Assembly: GCA_002294665.1 (NCBI GenBank)
Contig: DBFQ01000021.1
Span: 7,688 to 21,173, forward strand
Source of the DNA: Candidatus Aminicenantes bacterium UBA876
GTDB taxonomy: Bacteria > Acidobacteriota > Aminicenantia > UBA2199
Direction of reading: 5' to 3'
DNA length: 13,486 nt
Positions within the stretch are counted from its first letter, which is position 1. The number at the start of each line of letters is the position of its first letter. Shown here one piece after another: positions 1 to 6,752 of the stretch. The notes beneath the pieces are model-generated. The model worked only from the letters and a program-made list of their open reading frames with translations, was not told where the DNA came from and did not search any database. Both the position numbers and the translations under genes were made by a program.

Positions 1-14
1 AACTCTTCAACTTT

Positions 15-884
15 TCAACTTTGAGTCGGCCGCGACTCCAGGTACCGTTTCAAGCCGTCTTTCCAATGCGGCATGCGGTCCAGATCCTGCTCCTGTAAAC
101 GGGCGTTTTCGAGTACCGAGTACTTGGGGCGCTTCACTTTGACGGCAAACTCACCGGGAGCCGCCCGGCTCAGGCGCACGTTGCTCCCGGCCAGAGAAAA
201 GATTTCGCGGGCGAATTCATACCAGCTGCATTCTCCGGCGGCGGTCACGTGGTACAAACCGGGTTCGGCTTCCGCCGCGATCATTGTCTTGACCTGAGCC
301 GCGATGTCCGCGGTAAAGGTCGGCGACAGGAACTCGTCATCCACAACCCGCACTTCCTCGCGTTCCGCAGCCAGCCGCAGCATGGTTTCCACGAAATTGC
401 CGCCCTTGGCGCGGCAGGGGCGGTGGCCGTAGATCCCGGACACCCTCAGGATGCAATGCCGGCTCCAGGCCGCGGAGATGTAGAACTCCCCGGCCAGCTT
501 GGTATTCGCATACACATTCAACGGCGCCGGGCAATCGGTTTCCGTATACGGTTCCCGTTTCAGACCGTCAAACACGTAATCAGTGCTGATATGATACAGA
601 AAAATCCCCCTTTCGCGGCAAACCGCGGCCAGCGCGGCCGGCCCCAACGCGTTGACGCGATAGGCCTGCTCCGGATCCGCCTCACATTTCTCTACATGGT
701 GCATGGCGGCGGTGTTGACCACCAGTCCGGGAGCGGCCTGATCGATCGCCGCGCGGATACTCCCGGTATCCGCCATTTCGATGCGATCATGATTCAGGGG
801 AACAACCTCGTGTCCGGCAGCAACCAGCGTATCCAGAATATCACTGCCCAGCTGCCCATTGGCTCCGATCACGACGATCTTCAC
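15..884 (-). CDS. rmlD: RmlD-like dTDP-4-dehydrorhamnose reductase (SDR family)
   Basis: This is a 289-residue NAD(P)-dependent sugar-nucleotide reductase of the RmlD/RfbD family. Known members reduce dTDP-4-keto-L-rhamnose to dTDP-L-rhamnose in the cytoplasm. The N-terminal Rossmann motif GANGQLG (residues 7-13), the segment STDYVFDG (100-107) and the catalytic Tyr125-x3-Lys129 pair within YANTKLAGE are all visible. The segment AAMHHVEKCE (59-68) matches the family's nucleotide-binding region. The start is GTG: AAGGAG lies about 5 bases upstream, and the GTGA overlaps the TGA of the preceding epimerase gene, so translation is coupled. It is the last gene of the operon in this window. Family assignment is firm. 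The exact sugar is less certain, because rmlA and rmlB are not in the window and the middle gene is not RmlB. Confidence 0.85.
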   Translation of the reverse strand: MKIVVIGANGQLGSDILDTLVAAGHEVVPLNHDRIEMADTGSIRAAIDQAAPGLVVNTAAMHHVEKCEADPEQAYRVNALGPAALAAVCRERGIFLYHISTDYVFDGLKREPYTETDCPAPLNVYANTKLAGEFYISAAWSRHCILRVSGIYGHRPCRAKGGNFVETMLRLAAEREEVRVVDDEFLSPTFTADIAAQVKTMIAAEAEPGLYHVTAAGECSWYEFAREIFSLAGSNVRLSRAAPGEFAVKVKRPKYSVLENARLQEQDLDRMPHWKDGLKRYLESRPTQS

Positions 885-1870
885 ATGTACTCCTTGCGCG
901 CCGGCGAATCGTTTTCCCGGGCCAGGCGCTTGAATACCTGGATATTGTAATAGTTGGGGTTGTCAAAATCGCGGAAGCGCTCCAGGTTGGCCACCAGGTC
1001 TTCCACGATCGATTCCACGCTGTGCTGAGGATGAAAACTCAACACCTTCTTGGCTTTTTCGATACTGACCTTGTAATTGCGGTAATCCTGAATGTGCTTG
1101 ATGTTCAGCTTGATGTCCTTGTTCAGGAACTTCTTGACGCCGCTTTTCACCAGGTCACCGATTTCACCCACGGTGTAATTCCCCGACGCCACGTTGAACA
1201 CACCCGAAATGGCGCCATTGGCTTCGATGGCGCGGATATAGGCCATCGCGGCATCACGGATGCCCAGTACCGGCCGCCAGATGGCCGGATTGTTAACCGT
1301 GATTTCCCCGGTTGTCACCGCGCTCTTGAACATGGTGTTGACCACCAGGTCAAGGCGCATGCGCGGACTGTATCCGCTGACCGTCCCCTGGCGCAGAGCG
1401 ATCACGGAAAAATCGCTGTCCTGCATCTGCATCACCGCCTGTTCGCCCTGGAGTTTCGAAATCCCATAGGGATAACCGCAGACAGCCGGCGATTCTTCGT
1501 CGTACAGCTCGTTGACCGTGTAGCCGTAAACCGAACAGGAACTGGCGTAAATAAAGCGTTTGACACCGGCCTGTTTGGCGATGTAGCCCAGATACGCCGG
1601 CGCCGACGCGTTGTAGATAAAATTCTGCGCCGGGGAAAACTCGGCCATGGGATCATTCGACAAGCCGGCCAGGAAAATCACCATATCGTAATCGGCCAGA
1701 TCGGCCGCTGAGAGGTCGAAGATGTTCTTATTGATCAGCCCGACCGCTTCGGGCAGATGATTCCCGAACCAGAACAGATCATTGACATCAACATGATATC
1801 CCCGTTCCAGCAGGTGGGGGATCATCACCGAACCGATGTATCCGGCGCCGCCGGCGACCATGATCTTCAT
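881..1870 (-). CDS. NAD-dependent epimerase/dehydratase (extended SDR, sugar nucleotide)
   Basis: The product is a 329-residue extended short-chain dehydrogenase/reductase acting on a nucleotide sugar. The Rossmann motif GGAGYIG gives G7-x2-G10-x2-G13. An acidic residue after strand beta-2 (Asp31) suggests NAD preference. The active site shows the Ser run SSCSVYG (110-116) and Tyr135-x3-Lys139 in YPYGISK. The C-terminal half (from about 190) carries the substrate-binding part and ends in a charged tail. The start at 1870 is chosen because ATGA overlaps the rmlC stop, GGGAG lies about 8 bases upstream, and the protein then begins directly with the first beta strand; an in-frame upstream ATG at 1933 would add 21 residues of rmlC-overlapping sequence. 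It sits where a canonical cluster would have rmlB, but does not look like an RmlB 4,6-dehydratase. It could be a 4-epimerase or C4-reductase; the substrate is unknown. Confidence 0.85.
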   Translation of the reverse strand: MKIMVAGGAGYIGSVMIPHLLERGYHVDVNDLFWFGNHLPEAVGLINKNIFDLSAADLADYDMVIFLAGLSNDPMAEFSPAQNFIYNASAPAYLGYIAKQAGVKRFIYASSCSVYGYTVNELYDEESPAVCGYPYGISKLQGEQAVMQMQDSDFSVIALRQGTVSGYSPRMRLDLVVNTMFKSAVTTGEITVNNPAIWRPVLGIRDAAMAYIRAIEANGAISGVFNVASGNYTVGEIGDLVKSGVKKFLNKDIKLNIKHIQDYRNYKVSIEKAKKVLSFHPQHSVESIVEDLVANLERFRDFDNPNYYNIQVFKRLARENDSPARKEYM

Positions 1871-2460
1871 AAGGTGACTCCCTTGGTGGTTTTCATGTAT
1901 TGAAAATTCGCAGACTCCGGAGACTGCAGCCATTGCTCCAGCGTGCGGGCCGCGCGGTCCTTATCCGAAATGACCGGGTCCTTTACCGGCCATTCCACGC
2001 CGATTGCGGGGTCATTCCAGAGAATCCCCGATTCACCCTGCTTGTTGTAGACTCCCGTGCACTTGTATTGAATATCCGCGCTTTCCGACAGTACGCAGAA
2101 TCCGCGCGCGAATCCCGCCGGCGCCCAGACCTGGCGGCGGTTTTCTTCCGAAGCCTCGATGCCGACCCATTGGCCCAGTGTGGGTGAACCCCTGCGGATG
2201 TCGACGGCCACCAGGAAAGCGCTTCCCCGGGTCACCCGCATCAACTTCCCCATGGGGGGTTCCCATTGAAAGTGCAGGCCGCGCACCACTCCCCGGGAAG
2301 AGCGGGAATGGTTGTCCTGCACAAAATCCAGGTCCAGGCCGATTTCCAGGAACTGGTCGCGACGCCATGTTTCCATGAAAAAACCGCGGTCATCCTGAAA
2401 GATATCCGGAACCAGCACAAAAACATCGTTCAGGTATTTGGCTTCCAGCTGGATACGCAT
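1867..2460 (-). CDS. rmlC: RmlC-like dTDP-4-dehydrorhamnose 3,5-epimerase (cupin)
   Basis: The product is a 197-residue cupin-fold epimerase of the RmlC/RfbC family, which epimerises C3 and C5 of dTDP-4-keto-6-deoxyglucose. The hallmarks are DDRGFFMETW (23-32), QDNHSRSSRG (48-57), RGLHFQ with the presumed catalytic His63, Lys72, the Tyr132 segment QYKCT, LWND (147-150) and Asp168 in SDKD, the partner of His63 in the family. The length is about usual (roughly 180-200). One oddity is that the segment FARGF (117-121) has Arg119 where characterised enzymes have a conserved His (FAHGF). It is the first gene of the operon, with GGAGG about 8 bases before the ATG and a strong promoter upstream. The fold assignment is secure; canonical epimerase activity is an inference. 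Confidence 0.85.
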   Translation of the reverse strand: MRIQLEAKYLNDVFVLVPDIFQDDRGFFMETWRRDQFLEIGLDLDFVQDNHSRSSRGVVRGLHFQWEPPMGKLMRVTRGSAFLVAVDIRRGSPTLGQWVGIEASEENRRQVWAPAGFARGFCVLSESADIQYKCTGVYNKQGESGILWNDPAIGVEWPVKDPVISDKDRAARTLEQWLQSPESANFQYMKTTKGVTL

Positions 2461-2510
2461 TGCGATTCCTCCGTTGTCACCGGCTAAAGAAATCCAAGCG
2501 GCAAAGCCTT

Positions 2511-2538
2511 AGTGTAACCGATTCCGGAGGTTTGTCAA
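2511..2538 (-). promoter_or_regulatory. Sigma70-type promoter for the rmlC operon
   Basis: On the minus strand, TTGACA (2533-2538) is followed after 16 bases by TACACT (2511-2516, 4 of 6 matches to TATAAT). Transcription would start near 2504, leaving a leader of about 44 bases that contains the GGAGG of rmlC. A TCCGG/CCGGA inverted repeat (2523-2527 and 2546-2550) flanks the -35 box and might be an operator or chance. Confidence 0.65.
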
Positions 2539-2560
2539 GCAAGTGCCGGAGCGGCGGCGC

Positions 2561-2755
2561 TCAGCGATCCGCCTCCGGAATAATGACCCACAGAATCAGG
2601 TAAACCAGGATACCGGGAAAGGCCACGGACATCACGGAGACGATCACGTACAGCAGGCGGACCACGGTCGGGTCCATATCGAAATACTCCGCCAGGCCGC
2701 CGCAGACTCCGGCGATCATGCGATTCTTACGAGATCTCGTCAACCTCTTCTTCAT
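2561..2755 (-). CDS. PspC-domain small membrane protein
   Basis: The product is 64 residues long and almost entirely a PspC domain: a basic N-terminus (MKKRLTRSRKNR), the signature MIAGVCGGLAEYFDMDPT (13-30), then a hydrophobic segment from about 33 to 60 ending in the typical IIPEADR. PspC proteins sit in the inner membrane, and in E. coli PspC takes part in the phage-shock envelope-stress response; small single-domain versions are common and often uncharacterised. The start at 2755 is preceded by GGAGG with 4-base spacing. The gene starts inside the 3' end of the nuclease gene (29-base overlap), so it is the last gene of the rpsT operon. No pspA or pspB is nearby. Confidence 0.85.
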   Translation of the reverse strand: MKKRLTRSRKNRMIAGVCGGLAEYFDMDPTVVRLLYVIVSVMSVAFPGILVYLILWVIIPEADR

Positions 2756-3530
2756 GCTTCCTCCGTTTGCAGGGCGTCGCTCCCAGGCATACGTCGCGGT
2801 ACTCACAAAAACCGCAACGAAAGCCTTCATTGCGGGGAAACCGCTCCGCCTGGATGCCGTCAGCCACGTACCCGATGACCTGGAACAGGTGTTCGCGGTC
2901 ATCGCTTCCGGCAGCCACTTCCAGTAACTGGCTGTGCACGGACTGACCCCTGCGGGAATACACAACGCAAAACCGCTGCTGTGAGTTCGCGTTTCCAAAA
3001 TTTTTTTCAAAGAGATAGTTATAGATCTGCATCTGCAGTTGCGCATGCCGGACACGGTTGGCGGACCAGCGCGCCGTAGCGGTCTTGAAATCGGTGATGG
3101 AAAGATCTTTTTCCACCAGGTCGATCACGCCCCGCAATTCAACCGGCTGGTTGTCCAGGGGAGCGGTCAGCTCTTTTTCCACCATCAACGGGTCGAACCG
3201 GGGTGCCAGCTCGTGAAAAAAGTGTTGCACAAAAGCGTGCCCACGCCGGGAGACCCGCTCCGGGGAATCGTCCCAGCGCACAGCCTGCGCGCCGCGCAGG
3301 CGCTGAAACGAATCCGCGAAACAGGCATCCGTCTCGTCCAATCCCGGCATGGATCCCGCGAGCCGGGCAGTGAAATACCATTCCAGAACGCTGTGAAAAA
3401 CCGTTCCCAGCAGCAATTTGTCATTCAGCGGAACGGGCACCTGTTCAATATAGGCGTACTGGTATTTGCGTGGACAAATCAGGTAGGTACGGATCTGGCT
3501 GTAAGACAGATGGCCGCGGGGAAAATCCAC
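2727..3530 (-). CDS. PD-(D/E)XK nuclease family protein with Fe-S cysteines (RecB/Cas4-like)
   Basis: The product is a 267-residue stand-alone nuclease-fold protein of the RecB/AddB/Cas4 type. Visible motifs in order are the N-terminal SYSQIRTYLICPRKY with Cys19, GTVFHSVLE with His46, the metal-binding Asp137 in RGVIDLVE, the core DFK (147-149), and the QMQIY segment (166-170) typical of RecB nucleases. A C-terminal Cys239-x2-Cys242-x5-Cys248 set together with Cys19 forms the iron-staple arrangement known from AddB and Cas4, where it holds a 4Fe-4S cluster. All catalytic residues appear intact. The start is GTG, 5 bases after the rpsT stop and without a clear Shine-Dalgarno site, so translation is probably coupled to rpsT. 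There are no cas or recombination genes here; the role is probably DNA repair or end processing, which is an inference. Confidence 0.82.
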   Translation of the reverse strand: MDFPRGHLSYSQIRTYLICPRKYQYAYIEQVPVPLNDKLLLGTVFHSVLEWYFTARLAGSMPGLDETDACFADSFQRLRGAQAVRWDDSPERVSRRGHAFVQHFFHELAPRFDPLMVEKELTAPLDNQPVELRGVIDLVEKDLSITDFKTATARWSANRVRHAQLQMQIYNYLFEKNFGNANSQQRFCVVYSRRGQSVHSQLLEVAAGSDDREHLFQVIGYVADGIQAERFPRNEGFRCGFCEYRDVCLGATPCKRRKHEEEVDEIS

Positions 3531-3535
3531 CGGGG

Positions 3536-3808
3536 TCAGGTGTTGGATGCCGTGCGGTTCAGCAGGTGGCTCAGTCTGGATTTGTAACGGGAACCGGTAT
3601 TGGCGTGAATGGTCCCCTTGCTCACGACTCGATCAATTACGGAAATCACTTTGGGATACAGGCTGCGGGCGGTGTCCAGGTCTCCGGCATCGATGCTCTT
3701 GCGGAATTTCTTTATCTGGGTCCTCATGCGGGAACGGTTCATTTTGTTGACCATGCGCTTGCGCAAGTCACGGCGATGCTTTTTGATGGCAGACATGTGG
3801 TTGGCCAT
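3536..3808 (-). CDS. rpsT: 30S ribosomal protein S20
   Basis: The product is a 90-residue ribosomal protein S20, which binds 16S rRNA in the small subunit early in assembly. The N-terminus MANHMSAIKKHRRD and the strongly basic, helical body with the conserved KSRLSHLLNR near the C-terminus are diagnostic, and the length is normal (about 85-90). An ATG preceded by GGAGG at usual spacing fixes the start; longer in-frame starts upstream would run through the promoter. It is first in an operon with the nuclease and pspC, and has the best-matching promoter on this strand. Confidence 0.96.
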   Translation of the reverse strand: MANHMSAIKKHRRDLRKRMVNKMNRSRMRTQIKKFRKSIDAGDLDTARSLYPKVISVIDRVVSKGTIHANTGSRYKSRLSHLLNRTASNT

Positions 3809-3832
3809 AGACAATCCTCCAATAAAGAACGC

Positions 3833-3861
3833 AATATACCCCATAGCGAAGCATTTGTCAA
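3833..3861 (-). promoter_or_regulatory. Strong sigma70-type promoter for rpsT operon
   Basis: On the minus strand, TTGACA (3856-3861) is followed after exactly 17 bases by TATATT (3833-3838), a near-consensus promoter. The predicted start is near 3826, leaving a leader of about 18 bases that carries the GGAGG of rpsT. A 5-bp dyad CCGGG/CCCGG (3864-3877) lies just upstream of the -35 box. A strong promoter suits a ribosomal protein gene. Confidence 0.75.
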
Positions 3862-3940
3862 TGCCGGGACCCCCCGGAATTTCCATGTAGACACCGCTTT
3901 TGAAAACCGCCGCGATTCGTTCGCAATCGGCGTCGGCGGC

Positions 3941-3970
3941 TTGACTCTTTTCGCGACTCTCTGATAAGAT
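3941..3970 (+). promoter_or_regulatory. Extended -10 promoter for the ferritin-like/ABC operon
   Basis: TTGACT (3941-3946), an 18-base spacer, and TAAGAT (3965-3970) preceded by TG at 3962-3963 form an extended -10 promoter. The start would be near 3977, leaving a leader of about 82 bases. The promoter is divergent from that of rpsT. The space 3809-4058 between the two genes holds these two promoters and no other feature that I can see. Confidence 0.5.
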
Positions 3971-4046
3971 CATGCGCAGGGGTTGTCCCAACCTCCGGCA
4001 GCGGATCCGGACGCATTGCGGATCTTCAAGGACGGCGAACACAACC

Positions 4047-4053
4047 GAGGAGG
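4047..4053 (+). promoter_or_regulatory. Shine-Dalgarno site deciding the GTG start of the ferritin-like gene
   Basis: GAGGAGG lies 5 bases before GTG at 4059. It favours this start over the in-frame ATG at 3972, which would add 29 residues unlike a ferritin helix and would lie upstream of the predicted transcription start. Confidence 0.75.
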
Positions 4054-4058
4054 CTGCG

Positions 4059-4565
4059 GTGGAAAAAACCATCCACATCAAGGACGTACTGGAATTTGCC
4101 ATCGCCATTGAAACCAATGGCTACAAGTTCTACACCGAAACCGCCAAAAAGTTTTCCGGCCTGAAGACCGTGCAGATGTTTCACTTCCTGGCGGAAGAAG
4201 AGTTGAAACACGAGCATTACTTCCGCAGCCTCATGCTGCAACAACCCGATTTCATCCCCAGCCCCACCCTGACCGACGCTTATCCCATCTTCCGCGAGGA
4301 TTTCCTCAATTCCTTCGCTTTCGCCGACCGCCACACCTTTGATCACACGATAGAAACCGTGGACTCGTTCAAAGACGCCATCGCGCATGCCATTCAATTC
4401 GAAAAAGACACGGTGGTCCTCTACTCCAGTATCCGCAAGCACATCGATCCCCAATACCACGAGCAGCTGAGCACCATCATCAACGAAGAACTGGGCCATA
4501 TCGGCCTGCTGCTGACCCTGCGGGAATCCAGCGATTTTGTGCCGGACACCGAGCAATACCGCTGA
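4059..4565 (+). CDS. Ferritin-like diiron protein (rubrerythrin-type, no rubredoxin domain)
   Basis: The product is a 168-residue four-helix-bundle protein of the ferritin-like superfamily (rubrerythrin-like, COG1633 type). Probable iron ligands are Glu18 in the AIAIETNGYKFY helix, Glu48-x2-His51 in EEELKHE, Glu115 in the AIQFEKD helix and Glu144-x2-His147 in NEELGHI, the usual two ExxH motifs plus two single Glu residues. There is no C-terminal rubredoxin Cys pair, so this is not full rubrerythrin. Relatives handle iron or reduce peroxide in the cytoplasm; the actual reaction here is unknown. The GTG start is supported by GAGGAGG. The stop lies 4 bases before the ABC ATPase gene, which has no Shine-Dalgarno site of its own, so the two are likely coupled. 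Confidence 0.85.
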   Translation: MEKTIHIKDVLEFAIAIETNGYKFYTETAKKFSGLKTVQMFHFLAEEELKHEHYFRSLMLQQPDFIPSPTLTDAYPIFREDFLNSFAFADRHTFDHTIETVDSFKDAIAHAIQFEKDTVVLYSSIRKHIDPQYHEQLSTIINEELGHIGLLLTLRESSDFVPDTEQYR

Positions 4566-4569
4566 CCCG

Positions 4570-5514
4570 ATGACGTCTCAACACCCCGCCATACTGGAAT
4601 TGTGCCACCTGGTCAAGGACTTCGACACCAAGCGCGCGGTGGACAACGTTTCCTTCAGCCTGGAGCGCGGCCAGATCCTGGGCCTGCTGGGGCCCAACGG
4701 GGCCGGCAAAACCACGACCATCCGCATGATCATGAACATCATCGCCCCGGATTCCGGGGAGATCCGCATTCTTGGAGAAAGCTTCTCTGAAGCGCTCAAG
4801 GATCGCATCGGCTATCTCCCCGAAGAACGCGGCCTGTATCGCAAAATGACGATCGATCAAAACCTGGATTTCTTCGGCCGCCTGAAAGGCATGGATCGCA
4901 AAACGATTTTTCCCCGCAGCAGCGAGTTGCTGGAGAAATTCGACCTGATCCGCCATCGTGGGCAACGCATGGAAGAGTTGTCCAAGGGCATGGGCCAGAA
5001 GCTGCAGTTCATTGTCGCCATTCTGCACGCACCGGATCTGCTGATTCTGGACGAGCCCTTTTCCGGCCTTGACCCCGTCAACATCGAAAAGGTGAAGGAC
5101 ACCATCCTGGAATTGAAGCGAAGCGGAATATCGGTAATCTTTTCCACCCACCTGATGGCCTACGCAGAAAAGATCGTGGACACCGTTGTCATGATCCATG
5201 AGGGACGCAAAGTCCTGGACGGCCCGCTTTCCCGGATTCAGGCGCAGCACGGCCGCCGTCTGGCGCGGATCATCTACGATGGAGACGGCGGCTTCGTCTC
5301 GCAGCTGGACTACGTGCGCCATGTTTCCGACTACGGTCGCGAGATGGAGATCGAATTGGCAGGCGACAACCAACGGCAACAATTGTTGCGCGACCTGGTG
5401 ACCCGCCTGGATATCCACCACTTTGAGATGTCCGACCCCTCCCTGCACAATATCTTTTTGCGCCAGGTGGACAGCAAATCATCCGTAACCGCGGACCCGG
5501 ACGAACGGCCATGA
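4570..5514 (+). CDS. ABC transporter ATP-binding protein (NatA type)
   Basis: The product is a 314-residue ATPase subunit of an ABC-2 type exporter. It shows Walker A GPNGAGKTT (41-49), the subfamily's LPEERGLY segment at the Q-loop position (83-90), the ABC signature LSKGMGQK (137-144), Walker B with Asp161-Glu162 in LILDEP, the D-loop SGLD and switch His194 in FSTHL. About 90 residues after the ATPase core form an accessory region ending in SLHNIFL, usual for this family. The ATPase appears intact. It overlaps the permease gene by ATGA, so the two make one transporter. NatA/NatB-like pairs were first linked to sodium export in Bacillus, but most relatives have unknown substrates. A weak start context suggests reinitiation after the ferritin-like gene. 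Confidence 0.92.
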   Translation: MTSQHPAILELCHLVKDFDTKRAVDNVSFSLERGQILGLLGPNGAGKTTTIRMIMNIIAPDSGEIRILGESFSEALKDRIGYLPEERGLYRKMTIDQNLDFFGRLKGMDRKTIFPRSSELLEKFDLIRHRGQRMEELSKGMGQKLQFIVAILHAPDLLILDEPFSGLDPVNIEKVKDTILELKRSGISVIFSTHLMAYAEKIVDTVVMIHEGRKVLDGPLSRIQAQHGRRLARIIYDGDGGFVSQLDYVRHVSDYGREMEIELAGDNQRQQLLRDLVTRLDIHHFEMSDPSLHNIFLRQVDSKSSVTADPDERP

Positions 5515-6752
5515 AAATACTGCCCATCATATCCAGGGAATACCGCATGATTGTGAAGAAACGGTCTTTCCTGATTTCCACCCTGCTGACTCCGGTCCTG
5601 ATGGGGGGACTGATCTTCCTGCCCATGCTTTTCACGCGCATGGCGCGGGAAGAAAAAACCATTCATGTACTGGACTATTCGCAGACCGTCGCCGAAGCCC
5701 TGGTCAGGGACAGCCGCGAGAAAGCGGCAAACCTGAAATTGCATGCAGCGCCGGTTGACAAAACCACGTTCGAAACCGCCATGCAACGTTACCGGCCGCT
5801 CATCCTGAAAAAAGAAGTCGACGGTGTGTTGCTGATTCCCCGGGATATTTTCTCCGCCCGCAAGGTACGCTACTACGGCCGCAACATATCCGATTTTGAA
5901 ACCAACCGCTTCCTGACGGATGCGGTCGGCGCGATCATCACCCGCCACATCCTCGACCGGCAGCAGATCGACCCCGAAATCATCAAAGACGCCACGCGCG
6001 GGATCGAACTGGATACCTTCAAAGTAAAAAAGGAAGGAATATCCCGTTCCAGTTCCGGAATGGACTATGCCATGTCCATGATGATGCTGACCATTCTGTT
6101 CTCCATCATCATGGCGTACGGTCAACTGATCATGCGCGGAGTCCTGGAAGAAAAGAACAGCCGCATCGTGGAAATCCTGGTGTCGTCCACCCGTGCGGTT
6201 ACGGTGTTTTTCGGAAAAATAATCGGCATCGGCCTGGCCGGCCTCACCCAGGTAGGCCTCTGGATCCTGCTGGGAGCGGTTTTCATCCTGCAGTCATCGG
6301 TTCCCGTGAGCCAGGGGATTCGGGCCTTTCTGACGCCCGCCCTGGCCGGCTGGTTCGCCCTGTTCTTCGTGTTGGGGTACTTCATTTTCGCCATTCTTTT
6401 TTCCATCGTCGGGGCGGCGGTCAACACGGACGAAGAAGCCCAGCAATTCGCCGCGCCGATCACCTGGCTGCTGGTGATCCCGTTTATCCTGGGGATCCTG
6501 GTAACCCAGAGCCCCGACTCGCTTCCCGTGGTGATTGCTTCGCTGATTCCCCTGTTCTCTCCGACCCTGATGTTCATGCGCATCAGTGTCTCGATGCCGC
6601 CCCTGGGCCAGGTCATGGCCGCGGTGGTTTCATCCCTGGTCACCATCTGGTTTCTGGCCTGGCTGGGTGCCAAGATTTTCCGCACCGGCCTGCTGATGTA
6701 CGGCAAGAAACCCTCGATACGCGAAATCATCCGCTGGGTGCGCTACCGCTGA
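5511..6752 (+). CDS. ABC-2 type permease (NatB/YhaP type)
   Basis: The product is a 413-residue inner-membrane permease of the ABC2_membrane_3 group. One transmembrane helix near the N-terminus (about 20-42) is followed by a soluble extracytoplasmic region (about 45-185) and a bundle of about five or six helices between roughly 186 and 390. The family hallmark EEKNSRIVEILVSS (213-226) lies after the second helix. It partners the ATPase encoded immediately upstream through an ATGA overlap. Its TGA stop directly abuts the stop of the convergent radical-SAM gene, with no room for a terminator. The substrate is not evident. Confidence 0.9.
   Translation: MKILPIISREYRMIVKKRSFLISTLLTPVLMGGLIFLPMLFTRMAREEKTIHVLDYSQTVAEALVRDSREKAANLKLHAAPVDKTTFETAMQRYRPLILKKEVDGVLLIPRDIFSARKVRYYGRNISDFETNRFLTDAVGAIITRHILDRQQIDPEIIKDATRGIELDTFKVKKEGISRSSSGMDYAMSMMMLTILFSIIMAYGQLIMRGVLEEKNSRIVEILVSSTRAVTVFFGKIIGIGLAGLTQVGLWILLGAVFILQSSVPVSQGIRAFLTPALAGWFALFFVLGYFIFAILFSIVGAAVNTDEEAQQFAAPITWLLVIPFILGILVTQSPDSLPVVIASLIPLFSPTLMFMRISVSMPPLGQVMAAVVSSLVTIWFLAWLGAKIFRTGLLMYGKKPSIREIIRWVRYR

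Noticed and set aside
249..950. 233-codon plus-strand open frame
   Set aside because: It is antisense to rmlD and has no domain or start signal of note.
2727..3530. Cas4 of a CRISPR system
   Set aside because: No repeats or other cas genes are present; the Cys and nuclease motifs are shared by many stand-alone RecB-like proteins.
3972..4058. ATG at 3972 as start of the ferritin-like gene
   Set aside because: It directly follows the -10 box, lies upstream of the predicted transcript start and would add 29 residues unlike the family; GTG at 4059 has a strong Shine-Dalgarno site.
4026..4556. 176-codon minus-strand open frame
   Set aside because: It is antisense to the ferritin-like gene and has no family resemblance.
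4801..4842. Glu-containing LPEERGLY instead of a Gln Q-loop in the ABC ATPase
   Set aside because: This is normal for the NatA-type subfamily, so it is not a defect.
4480..5448. 322-codon open frame on the minus strand
   Set aside because: It lies opposite the ABC ATPase, whose motifs are complete; the composition is that of an antisense shadow in GC-rich DNA, with no recognisable domain.
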